Notes: generated by a model not told the origin, from the sequence alone. Shown: positions 1 to 8,992, numbered from the stretch's first letter. The stretch is DNA of 64,000 nt from Streptomyces griseicoloratus (GCF_014534645.1 NZ_JACVQF010000200.1:248001-312000); one strand, 5' to 3'. Numbers and translations are program-made.

Positions 1-2545
1 GGCCGGTGCCGCCGGGCTGTACCCGGGCCTCCGGCGTCTCGACGGCGGGGTTGCCGCCCCAGCGCGCGTGCGGGGGGATCTCCTCGCCCTTCATGAGGAA
101 GGAATCCGGTGCCAGTTCCGCGCCGTCGCCGATCGTCACGCCGTAGTGCACGTGCGCGGCGACGCCCAGCGTGCAGCGGGCACCGATCGTGGTGGCGTCG
201 GACTTGAAGGTGCCGTCCTCCTGCGAGTGGCACTGGACCTTGCTTCCGGCGTTGAGGGTGGTTTCGTCGCCGATGGCGGTGAGCGTGCGTTCCGTGATGA
301 AGCAGCCGTCGTCGAAGACCCTGCTGCCGATGCGGACGCCCAGCAGGCGCCAGACGAGGGACTTGTAGGGGGTTCCGTTGAAGAGGTTCAGGTAGTGGTC
401 CGGAACCTTCCACAGGCGCTCGTGCGACCAGAAGGCGGGGTCGTAGATGGAGCACAGCAGGGGACGCAGCCTGCGGAACGACCTGATGCAGTGTTCCACC
501 AGGATGTAGTAGGCGGTGGAGAGGGCGAGCGTCAGTGCCACGTACGAGGCGATCACGATGTGTCCGACCACGCCGTACAGGTTCACGGAGGCGAGGGCGA
601 GGAGCGTGAGCGCGAGGGTGTGCAGCCACCGCACGAACAGCATGAGGGCCATCGTGCGCAGGTTGTGGCGGTTCTTCGCGGCGAGGCCGCGGCGCAGGCC
701 CTCGCCGGTCCTGAGGTCGTCGAACCGCGAGTCGCGCTCCACCGATCTGGGGATCTCGAAGCACGGTGAGCCGAGGAGCCCGACTCCTTCGCGGACCTCT
801 CCGTCCAGCGGCACCATCACCTTCGTCGCCAGCAGGCAGTTGTCGCCCGTCCGGCCGCCGGTGGGATAGGCGATGTTGTTGCCCAGGAAGTTGCGCGGAC
901 CGATCGACGTCCGCGACAGCCGGAAGGACGTCGCGGAGTAGTCCGCGTTGATGACGGAGAGCCCGTCGGCCACCATCGTTCCCCTGCCCACGGTGACGAG
1001 CAGGGGGCTCTCGTGCTGCACCACGGTGCCGAAGTTCGACCCGGTCTGCTCGACGTCCGACAGGTCGTACCCGATGCCGCGCAGGTAGTGCACGATGTAC
1101 GAGCTGTCCCCGAAGAGCCAGGTGAAGAACCTGATGTTCGTCATCCGCGCCGTCGCACGATGTACCGCGTAGTGGAACCCGTACAGCGGGTACACCCTGT
1201 CGGGTCTGACGACGAGGCCGAGCAGACGCGGAAGGGTGCACAGGGCGGCGAGGCCCAGGACGACGAAGCCGAAGAACAGGGTGAGGGAGAGCACCAGCGC
1301 GTCGGTCACCAGTTCCGGCAGTGTCAGTGTGGCGGTGGGTTCGAGCCGGTCGCGGATGGCCGGTATCTCGTTGAACAGGGTGTACAACCCGCCCACGGTC
1401 AGCGGGATGTACAGCAGGAACAGCTGGAGCAGGGAGGCGAGGCCGAACCACGCCCGGCGCATGGTGCCGCACGGGGCCGGCGCGACCCGCAGGTAGTCGA
1501 CCTCCGTGGGCTGTGCGGGGGATCCGTGCCGGTGCTCACCGGCCCCGACGGCCTGGCCGCGGTGCAGGGACGAGGAGTGCCCCAGCTGTGCGCCGTCGCC
1601 CATGGACGTGTCGATGTCCAGTACGGTCTTCTCGCCGATGTAGACGTCGCGGCCGAGGGTGATCCGGCCGGTCTGGATGCGTCCCGCGTGCGCCCGGTAG
1701 CCGAGGAAGAACGAGTCCTTGCGGACGACCGTGCCGGAGCCGATCGACAGCAGGTCGGTGCAGACCGGCACGGAGCGGGAGAGAATCGTGACCCCCCTGC
1801 CGATCCGCGCCCCGAGCGCCCGCAAGTACAGCACGTACAGCGGATTTCCGACGAAGAGGATCATCGGATTCGCGTGGAGCAGTGCCTTGACGACCCAGAA
1901 GCGCAGATAGGCGGCACCCCAGACGGGGAATTCGCACGGCTTCCAGCGTCCGACCAGCACCCATTTGGCAACGACCGGGAAAGCGCACAGGGCCAGGAAT
2001 CCGGCGCCGCCGAACAGCAGCGACCGTACGTAGATGTCCAGCGGCCCGGAGCCCTCGGCCACCCACTCGTATCCGCCTGCGGTGACGAGTCCGGCGACCA
2101 GCGCATATCCCAGGAAGAACAGCAATTGGAAGGTTCCGCAAAGGGTGTGGGCCAGCTTTCCGCTCGTCCGCGTGACCGGTTCCGGCGGCATCGGGCGTAC
2201 GGACGGCGAGGGGGCCGCCGGGGAATCGGCACCGGCCGGGAAGGATTCCGCGAGGGCCGCCGCCAGGCTGCGGATCGTGGGGTACCGGTAGATGTCCTTC
2301 ATGGACGGGGAGGGCAGGTCCTCCCGCTTGCGTACCCGCGCGCAGAACTGCGCCATGACCAGGGAGTTGGCACCGAGGTCGTCGAAGAAGTGCACGTCGA
2401 CCGGAACGCTTTCGACGCCTGCGACGCCGGCCAGCGCTTCAGCCAGTAGCGTTTCGGTTTCCGTCCTCGTCGGACCGGGGCCGCTCCGCCCTGTGACGGC
2501 GCTTTCGCCCGGTACTTCTATGTGGACATCCGAAGACTGCTCCAC
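1..2545 (-). CDS. Pls/PosA-like carrier-domain membrane synthetase without adenylation domain (3' end outside window)
   Basis: The minus-strand frame is open from GTG 2545 (GAGGAG eight bases upstream) to the window edge, at least 848 codons. Residues about 30-110 are a peptidyl-carrier domain with the phosphopantetheine serine in LGANSL (Ser61). After that, hydrophobic multi-helix blocks alternate with left-handed beta-helix (hexapeptide-like) segments such as LGARIGRGVTI and TIGARCTLGV. This is the arrangement of the carboxy part of Pls (epsilon-poly-lysine synthetase) and PosA, where membrane and tandem acyltransferase-like units elongate a homopolymer. Those enzymes start with an adenylation domain of about 500 residues. 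Here the 441 bases upstream are non-coding and asnB follows, so the adenylation domain is absent or supplied in trans. Family placement is firm; the product is unknown. Confidence 0.85.
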   Translation of the reverse strand, partial: MEQSSDVHIEVPGESAVTGRSGPGPTRTETETLLAEALAGVAGVESVPVDVHFFDDLGANSLVMAQFCARVRKREDLPSPSMKDIYRYPTIRSLAAALAESFPAGADSPAAPSPSVRPMPPEPVTRTSGKLAHTLCGTFQLLFFLGYALVAGLVTAGGYEWVAEGSGPLDIYVRSLLFGGAGFLALCAFPVVAKWVLVGRWKPCEFPVWGAAYLRFWVVKALLHANPMILFVGNPLYVLYLRALGARIGRGVTILSRSVPVCTDLLSIGSGTVVRKDSFFLGYRAHAGRIQTGRITLGRDVYIGEKTVLDIDTSMGDGAQLGHSSSLHRGQAVGAGEHRHGSPAQPTEVDYLRVAPAPCGTMRRAWFGLASLLQLFLLYIPLTVGGLYTLFNEIPAIRDRLEPTATLTLPELVTDALVLSLTLFFGFVVLGLAALCTLPRLLGLVVRPDRVYPLYGFHYAVHRATARMTNIRFFTWLFGDSSYIVHYLRGIGYDLSDVEQTGSNFGTVVQHESPLLVTVGRGTMVADGLSVINADYSATSFRLSRTSIGPRNFLGNNIAYPTGGRTGDNCLLATKVMVPLDGEVREGVGLLGSPCFEIPRSVERDSRFDDLRTGEGLRRGLAAKNRHNLRTMALMLFVRWLHTLALTLLALASVNLYGVVGHIVIASYVALTLALSTAYYILVEHCIRSFRRLRPLLCSIYDPAFWSHERLWKVPDHYLNLFNGTPYKSLVWRLLGVRIGSRVFDDGCFITERTLTAIGDETTLNAGSKVQCHSQEDGTFKSDATTIGARCTLGVAAHVHYGVTIGDGAELAPDSFLMKGEEIPPHARWGGNPAVETPEARVQPGGTG

Positions 2546-2902
2546 GATGTGATCTCCTCGAGGGCGTCTGGGTCCCCGATGGCTGCCGGATACGAGTCAG
2601 GGCGCGGAGCGCCGTGCAAAGTCCCGCCGCGCCATCGGAAGCTCTGGCAGGTGCTCTTCTCCGATCACGAACTGAACTGTCGCTTCAGTTTCGGCCCGCC
2701 GTCGTCAGGCTGCCACTCCGAATCGATCACCGTGCGAGCGGGAAAGTGCCCCGCGGCCCCGTGATCCCTGGGCAGCCGCAGATACCGGGGCACATCACGG
2801 ATCACCTGAATGGCGGATGCTTCGGGCCGGGCGATCCGGAATTCGGCGGTCGTGGAATGCCCCCTGCCCGGTGGGGAACGCGGGCGCGTCCGGGCGCAAG
2901 GC
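2546..2902. other. Non-coding leader region between asnB terminator and the synthetase
   Basis: I see no convincing gene here. It should hold the promoter and leader of the carrier-domain synthetase. The only clear structure is the 7-bp dyad at 2670-2690. Stretches around 2650-2740 are less GC-rich than the surrounding coding DNA, as expected of a promoter region. Confidence 0.5.
2670..2690. promoter_or_regulatory. Inverted repeat AACTGAA-N7-TTCAGTT, possible operator
   Basis: Perfect 7-bp arms separated by seven bases lie about 125 bases upstream of the synthetase GTG, inside its presumed promoter region. The size fits a dimeric repressor site. No regulator is encoded next to it, so the function is inferred from position only. 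Confidence 0.35.
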
Positions 2903-2957
2903 GGCCCACGCGACGGTCGCCTGGCGCTGTCCGCGCCAGGAGACCGTCGCGTGGGCC
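2903..2957 (-). terminator. Long hairpin downstream of asnB
   Basis: Two 25-base arms (2903-2927 and 2933-2957) pair with a single mismatch around a five-base loop TGTCC. It begins 30 bases after the asnB stop codon and has no T-tract. This is usual for strong actinobacterial terminators, and it separates asnB from the downstream synthetase. Confidence 0.8.
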
Positions 2958-2986
2958 GTGACCGCGCCGTCAGGCGCGAGCCGGCG

Positions 2987-4828
2987 TCAGGAGGTGAGAG
3001 TGGGGTGTTCGAGGTCGGCCCAGACCGCGAGGTCCAGGGCGCGTTCGAGGCCGTTGCGCTCGGCGGTGGTGATGTCGCCGGGTGGGGTCGTGGTGATCTC
3101 CTGCATCCGGGCGCGGTTGAGGAGGCCGAGCGCGGGATTGTCGTCCGACGACAGCAGGTCGCGTACCTGGGTCTGCAGTTCGGCCACGTAGGCGGGGTCC
3201 TGGGTGGAGGGGTAGGGGCTCTTGGCCCTCTCCACGACCGACCGTGGCAGGAGTTCCTCGGTGGCTGCCCTCAGGAGGCTCTTCTCGCGGCCGTCGAAGG
3301 TCTTCATCGACCACGGGGTGTTGAAGACGTACTCGACCAGGCGGTGGTCGCAGAACGGGACACGGACCTCCAGACCGGTGGCCATGCTGAGGCGGTCCTT
3401 GCGGTCCAGGAGCATGCGTACGAAGCGGGTGAGGTGGAGGTGGCACACTTCCCGCATCCGGCGTTCCAGGGGGTCCTTCTCGCTGTCGAGGTGGGGCACC
3501 TGGGCCATGGCCTCCTCGTACCGCTGGGCCAGGTATCCGGGCAGGTCGAGCCGTTCCCTCAGCTCGGGATCGAGCAGCGAACTGCCGCCGCGGCCGTGGT
3601 GGCGTTCGAGCGCCGCCAGCCAGGGGAAGGTGCCGGCGTCCCGTGCGGCGGGGTCGTGGAACCATGCGTAGCCGCCGAAGACCTCGTCGGCGGACTCGCC
3701 GGACAGGGCCACCGTGGAGTGCTTGCGGATCGCCCGGAACAACAGCAGCAGCGACTGGTCCATGTCGCCCAGGCCCAGGGGCAGATCCCGGGCCCGTACG
3801 GCGGCGGCGCGCACGTCCGGATCGGCGAGCCCCGCCGGATCGAGGACGATGTCCTCGTGTTCGGTTCCCGCATGCCGGACGACATCGTGGACGTAGGGCG
3901 TGTCGGGTGTCGAGCGCAGGCCGTCCGGGATGAAGTTCTCGCTCTGGCCGACGAAGTCGACGGCGAAGCTGCGCACGGTTTCCTTCCCGCGGAGTTGCTG
4001 CGCTGCCAGCGCGGTGATGGCGCTGGAGTCCAGGCCGCCCGAGAGCAGTACGCACCGGGGTACGTCGGAGACCAGCTGCCGGCGGACGATGTCGTCGAGC
4101 AGTTCGCGTACGCGGGCGATGGTGTCCTGTTGGCTGTCGGTGTGTTCGACGGCGCTCAGCTGCCAGTAGGGCCGGGCGTTCAGGCCGGCGCGCTGGACGG
4201 TCACCACGGTGCCGGGTTCCACTTCCCGCATTCCCGCCCAGATGGCGTGGCCGGGGGTTTTGGCCATGGAGAACAGTTCGCGCAGGCCGTCCAGGTCGAC
4301 GGTGCGGGGTGCGAGGGGGTTGGCCAGGATGGCTTTGGGCTCGGAGCCGAACAGTACGCCGTCGTCGGTGGTGAAGTAGTACAGGGGCTTGATGCCCATG
4401 CGGTCGCGGACCAGGAGCAGCCTGTCGGTTCGTCCGTCCCAGACGGCGAATGCGAACATGCCGTTGAGGTGTTCCGGCAGATCGGCGTCCCACTCCAGGT
4501 AGCCGCGCAGGACGACTTCCGTGTCGCTGTCGGTGTGGAAGCAGTGGCCGCGGTGGCGCAGCTCGTCGCGCAGCTCGGTGTAGTTGTACGCCTCGCCCGA
4601 GTACACCAGTACGACGTCGCCGTCCGGGGTCTGCTCACTCATCGGCTGGACGCCGCCGGGAAGGTCGATGATGGCGAGCCGGCGGTGGCCCAGTGCGGCG
4701 TGCGTGTCGAGCCAGAGACCCTGCGCGTCCGGTCCACGGCAGGCCATCGTGGCGTTCATGGCCTCGGCGGTGGGCCGCTCGGACCGCAGGTCGCGCTGGT
4801 AGGACACCCAACCGGAGATACCGCACAT
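2987..4828 (-). CDS. asnB: Asparagine synthase (glutamine-hydrolysing), AsnB type
   Basis: 613 residues. It transfers the amide nitrogen of glutamine to an activated carboxylate, usually aspartate to asparagine, using ATP. The start is set by the required N-terminal nucleophile: ATG 4828 gives MCGISGW with Cys2, and AAGGAGG lies eight bases upstream. An in-frame ATG ten codons earlier would bury the cysteine. The class II glutaminase domain covers residues 2-190 (RGPD, GHRRLAIID, NGMFAFAVWD). The synthetase domain has the PP-loop SGGLDSS at 263-269 and SGESADEVFGGY further on. Length is normal for actinobacterial AsnB. Its position before a peptide-synthetase-like gene allows a role in amidating a secondary metabolite, but plain asparagine synthesis is equally possible. 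Confidence 0.93.
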   Translation of the reverse strand: MCGISGWVSYQRDLRSERPTAEAMNATMACRGPDAQGLWLDTHAALGHRRLAIIDLPGGVQPMSEQTPDGDVVLVYSGEAYNYTELRDELRHRGHCFHTDSDTEVVLRGYLEWDADLPEHLNGMFAFAVWDGRTDRLLLVRDRMGIKPLYYFTTDDGVLFGSEPKAILANPLAPRTVDLDGLRELFSMAKTPGHAIWAGMREVEPGTVVTVQRAGLNARPYWQLSAVEHTDSQQDTIARVRELLDDIVRRQLVSDVPRCVLLSGGLDSSAITALAAQQLRGKETVRSFAVDFVGQSENFIPDGLRSTPDTPYVHDVVRHAGTEHEDIVLDPAGLADPDVRAAAVRARDLPLGLGDMDQSLLLLFRAIRKHSTVALSGESADEVFGGYAWFHDPAARDAGTFPWLAALERHHGRGGSSLLDPELRERLDLPGYLAQRYEEAMAQVPHLDSEKDPLERRMREVCHLHLTRFVRMLLDRKDRLSMATGLEVRVPFCDHRLVEYVFNTPWSMKTFDGREKSLLRAATEELLPRSVVERAKSPYPSTQDPAYVAELQTQVRDLLSSDDNPALGLLNRARMQEITTTPPGDITTAERNGLERALDLAVWADLEHPTLTS

Positions 4829-4934
4829 GGGGTAGCCCTCCTTGTCGTGGAGAAACATCCAGCGACTGGACGGAGCCCCCTACGAGACAGTAACAAGCGG
4901 TATCGGCCCGCGCAGCTCGCGTACGGAGAACCCG

Positions 4935-5609
4935 ATGTCAGAGGGACGCGTCACGATGGCCTGCATGACGGACGGAATCATCTGGCTTGCCGCGCCCCGG
5001 TGCATCGCCTTCGGGGGTTACCGCGTGATGATGGCCCGCGGGCTGTCCCCGGAGGAGTTCGCGGACCGCCTCGCGGCTGCCGTCGACGGCGCCGAGCGCG
5101 TCGCCGTGGCGGTCGGGCAACACACGGGAGACACCCTCCTGGAACTCATGGAGGACACCTACGGCGATGCCTTCGAGGGCATCGGCCTGCGTCTCGGTCG
5201 CACCGGGGACTGGTCGTACGCGGTGGCGTACGGCGGCTGGCAGGGCGAGTTCGGCCCTCTGGAACCCGTCTCGCGCGGCGGCGCCCACGTCTTCCTGCTG
5301 GAGTACGAGGAGGAGAACGGCAAGCCCGTGCCACCGCAGTTTGCCCATGCCCACGACGGCCGCCCGATGAGCGCGTGCAATCTGCACCTGGACGCCTCCT
5401 GGGGCTACCGGGGAGTCGAGGGCGACCCCGTGACGGCCGCCCGCCTTCAGGAGTCGCTGACCGCCGCCGGTCTCCCGGCCCCGGAGCGGGACAGCAGGGA
5501 GGTGCACCGCATCGCGCTGGGGGTCGTCGAGCGGTTCTTCGGGCTCTCGCTGCCGAGAGATCCGGTCGTCAACGGCACCCTGCCGGCCGTTCTGCTGGAA
5601 CCGGCGTGA
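4935..5609 (+). CDS. DUF6461-like hypothetical protein
   Basis: 224 residues, soluble and acidic, with no signal peptide or membrane helix. The segment RCIAFGGYRVMMARGLSPEEFADRL, followed by DWSYAVAYGGWQGEFG and a C-terminal half rich in Trp and Gly, resembles streptomycete DUF6461 proteins, whose function is not known. ATG 4935 follows GGAGAACCCG; ATG 4956, with GAGGGA ten bases upstream, is the alternative. It is divergent from asnB and followed closely by a methyltransferase gene that probably has its own promoter. Codon bias is typical of the region. Confidence 0.7.
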   Translation: MSEGRVTMACMTDGIIWLAAPRCIAFGGYRVMMARGLSPEEFADRLAAAVDGAERVAVAVGQHTGDTLLELMEDTYGDAFEGIGLRLGRTGDWSYAVAYGGWQGEFGPLEPVSRGGAHVFLLEYEEENGKPVPPQFAHAHDGRPMSACNLHLDASWGYRGVEGDPVTAARLQESLTAAGLPAPERDSREVHRIALGVVERFFGLSLPRDPVVNGTLPAVLLEPA

Positions 5610-5658
5610 TCCGCGGGCATGCGCTCATGGGCGGGCGCACCCCGCTAGTCTGCTCCGC

Positions 5659-6498
5659 ATGTCCGATCACCTCGCGCACCCGCGACGCGACGACAGGCCC
5701 GAGGAGTCCGGGCGGGAACGCCTGAGCCGGCTGTTCGACGAGGACGCGGAGCTGTACGACCGGGCCAGGCCCGGATATCCGCCGGAGCTGTACGACGACC
5801 TGGCGGAACTCGCGGGTGCCGGCCCCGGCAGCCGCGTACTCGAGGTGGGTTGCGGGACCGGGCAGGCGACGGTGCCTCTGGCCGGGCGGGGTTGCCGGAT
5901 CACGGCCGTCGAGGCGGGACCGGACATGGCCGCGGTCGCCCGCCGCAACCTGGCCGGGGCCGCGGCGGTGGAGGTGGTGACGGCCGAGTTCGAGAACTGG
6001 CCGCTGCCCGAGGAGCCGTTCGACGCGGTCGTCTCGGCGACGGCGTTCCACTGGATCGACCCGGCCGTGCGGATGGTCAAGGCCGCCGATGCGCTGCGTC
6101 CGGGTGGGTCGCTCGCCGTGGTGCGCACCCAGCACGTGAGGGGCGGCACCGAGGAGTTCTTCGTCGAGGTCCAGCGCTGCTACGAGCGCTTCGACCCGGA
6201 CACGCCGCCCGGGCTGCGGCCTCCCGCGGCCTCGCACATCGACGGCTCGGACCATGCGGAGGAGGTGGCGGCAAGCGGACGGTTCGGCCCCACGGTCTTC
6301 CGCCGCTACGAACGGAACCTCACGTACACCACGTCGGCCTACCTGGATGTGCTGCGGACCTACTCCGGCCACCGGGCTCTTCCGGAAGCCGCCAGGGACG
6401 GGCTGCTGGGGTGCATCGCGAACCTGATCGAGAGGCGGTACGGCGGCCGGGTGACCAAGCGGTACCTCATCGAGCTGGCAGTGTCACACAGGCGGTGA
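5659..6498 (+). CDS. Class I SAM-dependent methyltransferase
   Basis: 279 residues. The SAM-binding glycine loop VLEVGCGTGQ lies at residues 60-69, followed by the acidic strand end AVEAG and by the later strand motif FDAVVSATAFHWIDP, all as in the methyltransferase 11/25 families related to UbiE. The substrate cannot be told. There is no Shine-Dalgarno sequence, and a TAGTCT box lies about a dozen bases before the ATG, so the transcript may be leaderless. It converges with a small membrane-protein gene 29 bases downstream. Confidence 0.85.
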   Translation: MSDHLAHPRRDDRPEESGRERLSRLFDEDAELYDRARPGYPPELYDDLAELAGAGPGSRVLEVGCGTGQATVPLAGRGCRITAVEAGPDMAAVARRNLAGAAAVEVVTAEFENWPLPEEPFDAVVSATAFHWIDPAVRMVKAADALRPGGSLAVVRTQHVRGGTEEFFVEVQRCYERFDPDTPPGLRPPAASHIDGSDHAEEVAASGRFGPTVFRRYERNLTYTTSAYLDVLRTYSGHRALPEAARDGLLGCIANLIERRYGGRVTKRYLIELAVSHRR

Positions 6499-6527
6499 CG
6501 CCGGCCGGGCCCGGTGCCGCACGGGTT

Positions 6528-6935
6528 TCACCTTCGCGGCTGCCGGACCCGGGCACCGTCCGGGATGCGCGTGCGCCGGGCCTCGACCAGCATCAGGACG
6601 ACCGCGACCAGGATGAGCAGCCCGGGCGTGGGACCGAGGATCACGGCGTCGCACACGGTGAGGGCCGCGAGCGTCCACGCGACGAACGTGGGCGGGACGA
6701 TGGCGCGGCGGTCCAGCCAGAGCACCAGCAGCCCGACGAGCAGGAGTGGGATGCCGAAGCTGCTCAGGCTCAGCCAGTAGGCGCTGTTGGCCGGGCTCAT
6801 CGCGGACAGGTCCTCTCCCCACAGCTCCCCGCTGAACCACGCTCCGGCATGGCGTGCGGCCTTCTCCAGCGTCAGGGCGAGGATCGTGTGCGCGGCGCCG
6901 ACGAACGAGATGAGCCAACCAGCCCACTTGATCAT
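6528..6935 (-). CDS. DUF6463-like small integral membrane protein
   Basis: 135 residues with four predicted hydrophobic helices (about 3-22, 50-72, 80-100 and 105-122) and a basic cytoplasmic tail. The start MIKWAGWLISFVGAAHT is typical of DUF6463 proteins, which occur next to TetR regulators in actinobacteria and have no known activity. It is divergent from a TetR gene across an 80-base gap containing a 14-bp palindrome, so it is probably the repressor's target. Confidence 0.75.
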   Translation of the reverse strand: MIKWAGWLISFVGAAHTILALTLEKAARHAGAWFSGELWGEDLSAMSPANSAYWLSLSSFGIPLLLVGLLVLWLDRRAIVPPTFVAWTLAALTVCDAVILGPTPGLLILVAVVLMLVEARRTRIPDGARVRQPRR

Positions 6936-6981
6936 TGTGACCTCTCCGGCCTGGGATTACGAAACCATGATTCCGGAACTA

Positions 6982-6995
6982 CAGTATCGATACTG
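6982..6995. promoter_or_regulatory. Perfect 14-bp palindrome, likely TetR operator
   Basis: CAGTATCGATACTG is perfectly self-complementary and sits between the divergent DUF6463 and TetR genes, 21 bases before the TetR ATG. Position and symmetry fit an autoregulated TetR site overlapping both promoters. Confidence 0.7.
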
Positions 6996-7015
6996 ACGTC
7001 TCGTATCATGCGGTC

Positions 7016-7630
7016 ATGGCAGCGAAAGGGCAAGCGGGCGGACGTCCCCGGGACAGCCGCGTCGACCGCAAGATCCTGGAGACCACTCGCGAGCTGATCG
7101 ACGAGGTCGGCTACCCGAACCTGACGGTCGACCAGGTCGCGGCACGCGCAGGAGTGGGCAAGGCGGCGATCTACCGTCGCTACGGCTCCAAGGCCGAGAT
7201 GGCCTTCGCCGCCTCCGTGCACGGGCAGCAGCTGCCTCCGGTGGCCGACACCGGCTCGCTCCACGGAGACCTGCTGGCGCTGGCCCGCACGTTCCACGTC
7301 CGCTTGTCCGCCCCCGCGACCCGGCATCTCGGACCGGCCCTTGTGAACGAACTCGCGACGAATCCCGACCTGGTGACCCGGTTCCAGAACACCTTCCTGG
7401 CCGCGGAACAAGCCGACTTCGCCGAAGTCATCGAGCGGGCCGTGGACCGTGGCGAACTGGCCGGACCCGTCGACCCCGTGATGGCTCACGTGCTCGTCGC
7501 CGGCGCCCTCTCCGCCGCCATCCACGTCCTCCGGCTCCCCGTCGACGATGCGATGGTCGCCGATCTCGCCGCCGCCGCCACGGCCGGCCTCACCGCTCTG
7601 GCCATGCAGCACCACGCGGGTCAGGAGTGA
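7016..7630 (+). CDS. TetR/AcrR family transcriptional regulator
   Basis: 204 residues. The N-terminal helix-turn-helix is at about 25-68 (ILETTRELIDEVGYPNLTV, then ARAGVGKAAIYRRYGSKAEM). A C-terminal ligand and dimer domain with a long helix around NELATNPDLVTRFQNTF resembles the TetR_C_11 type. It is divergent from the DUF6463 membrane-protein gene and probably represses both through the palindrome at 6982-6995. The ligand is unknown. Confidence 0.9.
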   Translation: MAAKGQAGGRPRDSRVDRKILETTRELIDEVGYPNLTVDQVAARAGVGKAAIYRRYGSKAEMAFAASVHGQQLPPVADTGSLHGDLLALARTFHVRLSAPATRHLGPALVNELATNPDLVTRFQNTFLAAEQADFAEVIERAVDRGELAGPVDPVMAHVLVAGALSAAIHVLRLPVDDAMVADLAAAATAGLTALAMQHHAGQE

Positions 7631-7671
7631 GAGGACGACGACGGCGTGCAGTCGCCATCGCGCGATGCAGT

Positions 7672-8922
7672 TCACCGTCCCAGTACGTCGGTGAGCCAGT
7701 CGTACACGAGGGCGGAGGTCAGCGCGATGTTGCTGAGCCCGCAGTGGCTGTCGGCACCGTGTTCGGCGGCCAGCCGGTGGATGGCCTTGGTGGGGACGTC
7801 GAGTCGTTCGTGGAACTCCCGGGCCTGGCGGCGGGCGACGGCGTTCTCACCGTCGGAGGACAGGGTCAGGGTGGGGCAGGAGATCCGGGGCACCAGCCCG
7901 TCGAGGGTGAAGTCCCGGGCGATACGGAGGAAATCGGAGAGCGTCCGGGCGCCGGTGGTCCAGAGCATGTAGTTCTCCACGGTGGCGTGCAGTGCCCAAT
8001 CGGCGGATCCGAGCTGCTGGTGGAGGCCGTTCCAGAATTCGGCAGGGGCATCGGCGGGCACCGGGTCGGGGAGTGCCGAGGTCAGGGCGTCGAGGATCAC
8101 GGCGTGAAAGTCGGTGATCGGGGCGTTGGCGACCAGGGCGGCGACGCGCCGGTCGTACGCGGCGGCGCGGGGGGCGAGATAGCCGCCGAAGCTCAGTCCG
8201 TACAGCGCGATGCGATCGGCCTGCACGTCGGACCTGTCGGTGACAAAGTCGAGGACCGCTGCGAAGGGGACCTCCGAGTCGGCCCGGAAGACCTGGTCCG
8301 GATGGTGGTGCAGCAGGCCGCGCTGGCCCGGCCCGTGAAACAGCACGACGTTGAGCCCGCGGGCGAGCGCATGCGGGACGCCGGCCAGGAAGTACAGCTC
8401 CTCGCCGTGGCCGTCGCCGCCCCCGGAGATGATGACGGTCGGACGCCGGGTGCCCGAGTCGTCGGCGGCGAAGAAGTAGCCGGGCAACGCGACGCCGTTC
8501 TCGTAGGGGATGGCGATCCGTTCGGCCGGCGTGTCGAGCAGCGGCAGCGCGCGGTCGAAGCACGACACGCTCCGGTCGTAGAGGGCGGTGAACTCCTCGG
8601 CCCGCCCGCGGTCGCAGTAGAACTCGGCAGCCCGCAGGTAGTTGTAGGCCCGGTGCAGGAACGTGCGCGCGGTGAGCCTGCGGCCGGCGACCCATGCATC
8701 GTCGGCCATGCGGGCAGCGATGCGACCTTGTTCGGTCCATGCGCGGATGAAGGCTTCGCGGCCGCCTCCGTCGCGGGCCGTCTTCCGCGCGACGTGCACG
8801 ACCTCGCCGGGCGACGCGGCCGCGTGGTCGGCGTAGGCAAGGGCGCGCAGGTAGGCGAAGTCCTGCATCTCGCTGCCGGCGAACCCGAGCCGGTTGATCG
8901 CCATGATGGAGTCGGTGGTCAT
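7672..8922 (-). CDS. Alpha/beta hydrolase, FrsA/DHPON-hydrolase-like
   Basis: 416 residues. An N-terminal helical cap of about 140 residues precedes an alpha/beta hydrolase core. The nucleophile elbow GLSFGG has Ser244, the acid is in LSSDGEN, and the histidine is in AAEHGADSHCG. The oxyanion region is VIISGGGDG. The long cap matches the family that includes 2,6-dihydropseudooxynicotine hydrolase and FrsA-like esterases, which cleave C-C or ester bonds. Substrate unknown. It is divergent from a TetR gene (ATG 9033), which probably controls it. Confidence 0.85.
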   Translation of the reverse strand: MTTDSIMAINRLGFAGSEMQDFAYLRALAYADHAAASPGEVVHVARKTARDGGGREAFIRAWTEQGRIAARMADDAWVAGRRLTARTFLHRAYNYLRAAEFYCDRGRAEEFTALYDRSVSCFDRALPLLDTPAERIAIPYENGVALPGYFFAADDSGTRRPTVIISGGGDGHGEELYFLAGVPHALARGLNVVLFHGPGQRGLLHHHPDQVFRADSEVPFAAVLDFVTDRSDVQADRIALYGLSFGGYLAPRAAAYDRRVAALVANAPITDFHAVILDALTSALPDPVPADAPAEFWNGLHQQLGSADWALHATVENYMLWTTGARTLSDFLRIARDFTLDGLVPRISCPTLTLSSDGENAVARRQAREFHERLDVPTKAIHRLAAEHGADSHCGLSNIALTSALVYDWLTDVLGR

Positions 8923-8992
8923 GGGTCCCTCTCATCGATGGGGTGCTTGCGTGGCCACCTTCGGCTTCCCGGGTACGGGTCCACCACCGGCA

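Noticed and set aside
2810-5725. 971-codon plus-strand open frame
   Set aside because: It is opposite asnB, whose motifs are intact, and its own translation is low-complexity Gly/Val/Arg. It is a GC-skew shadow.
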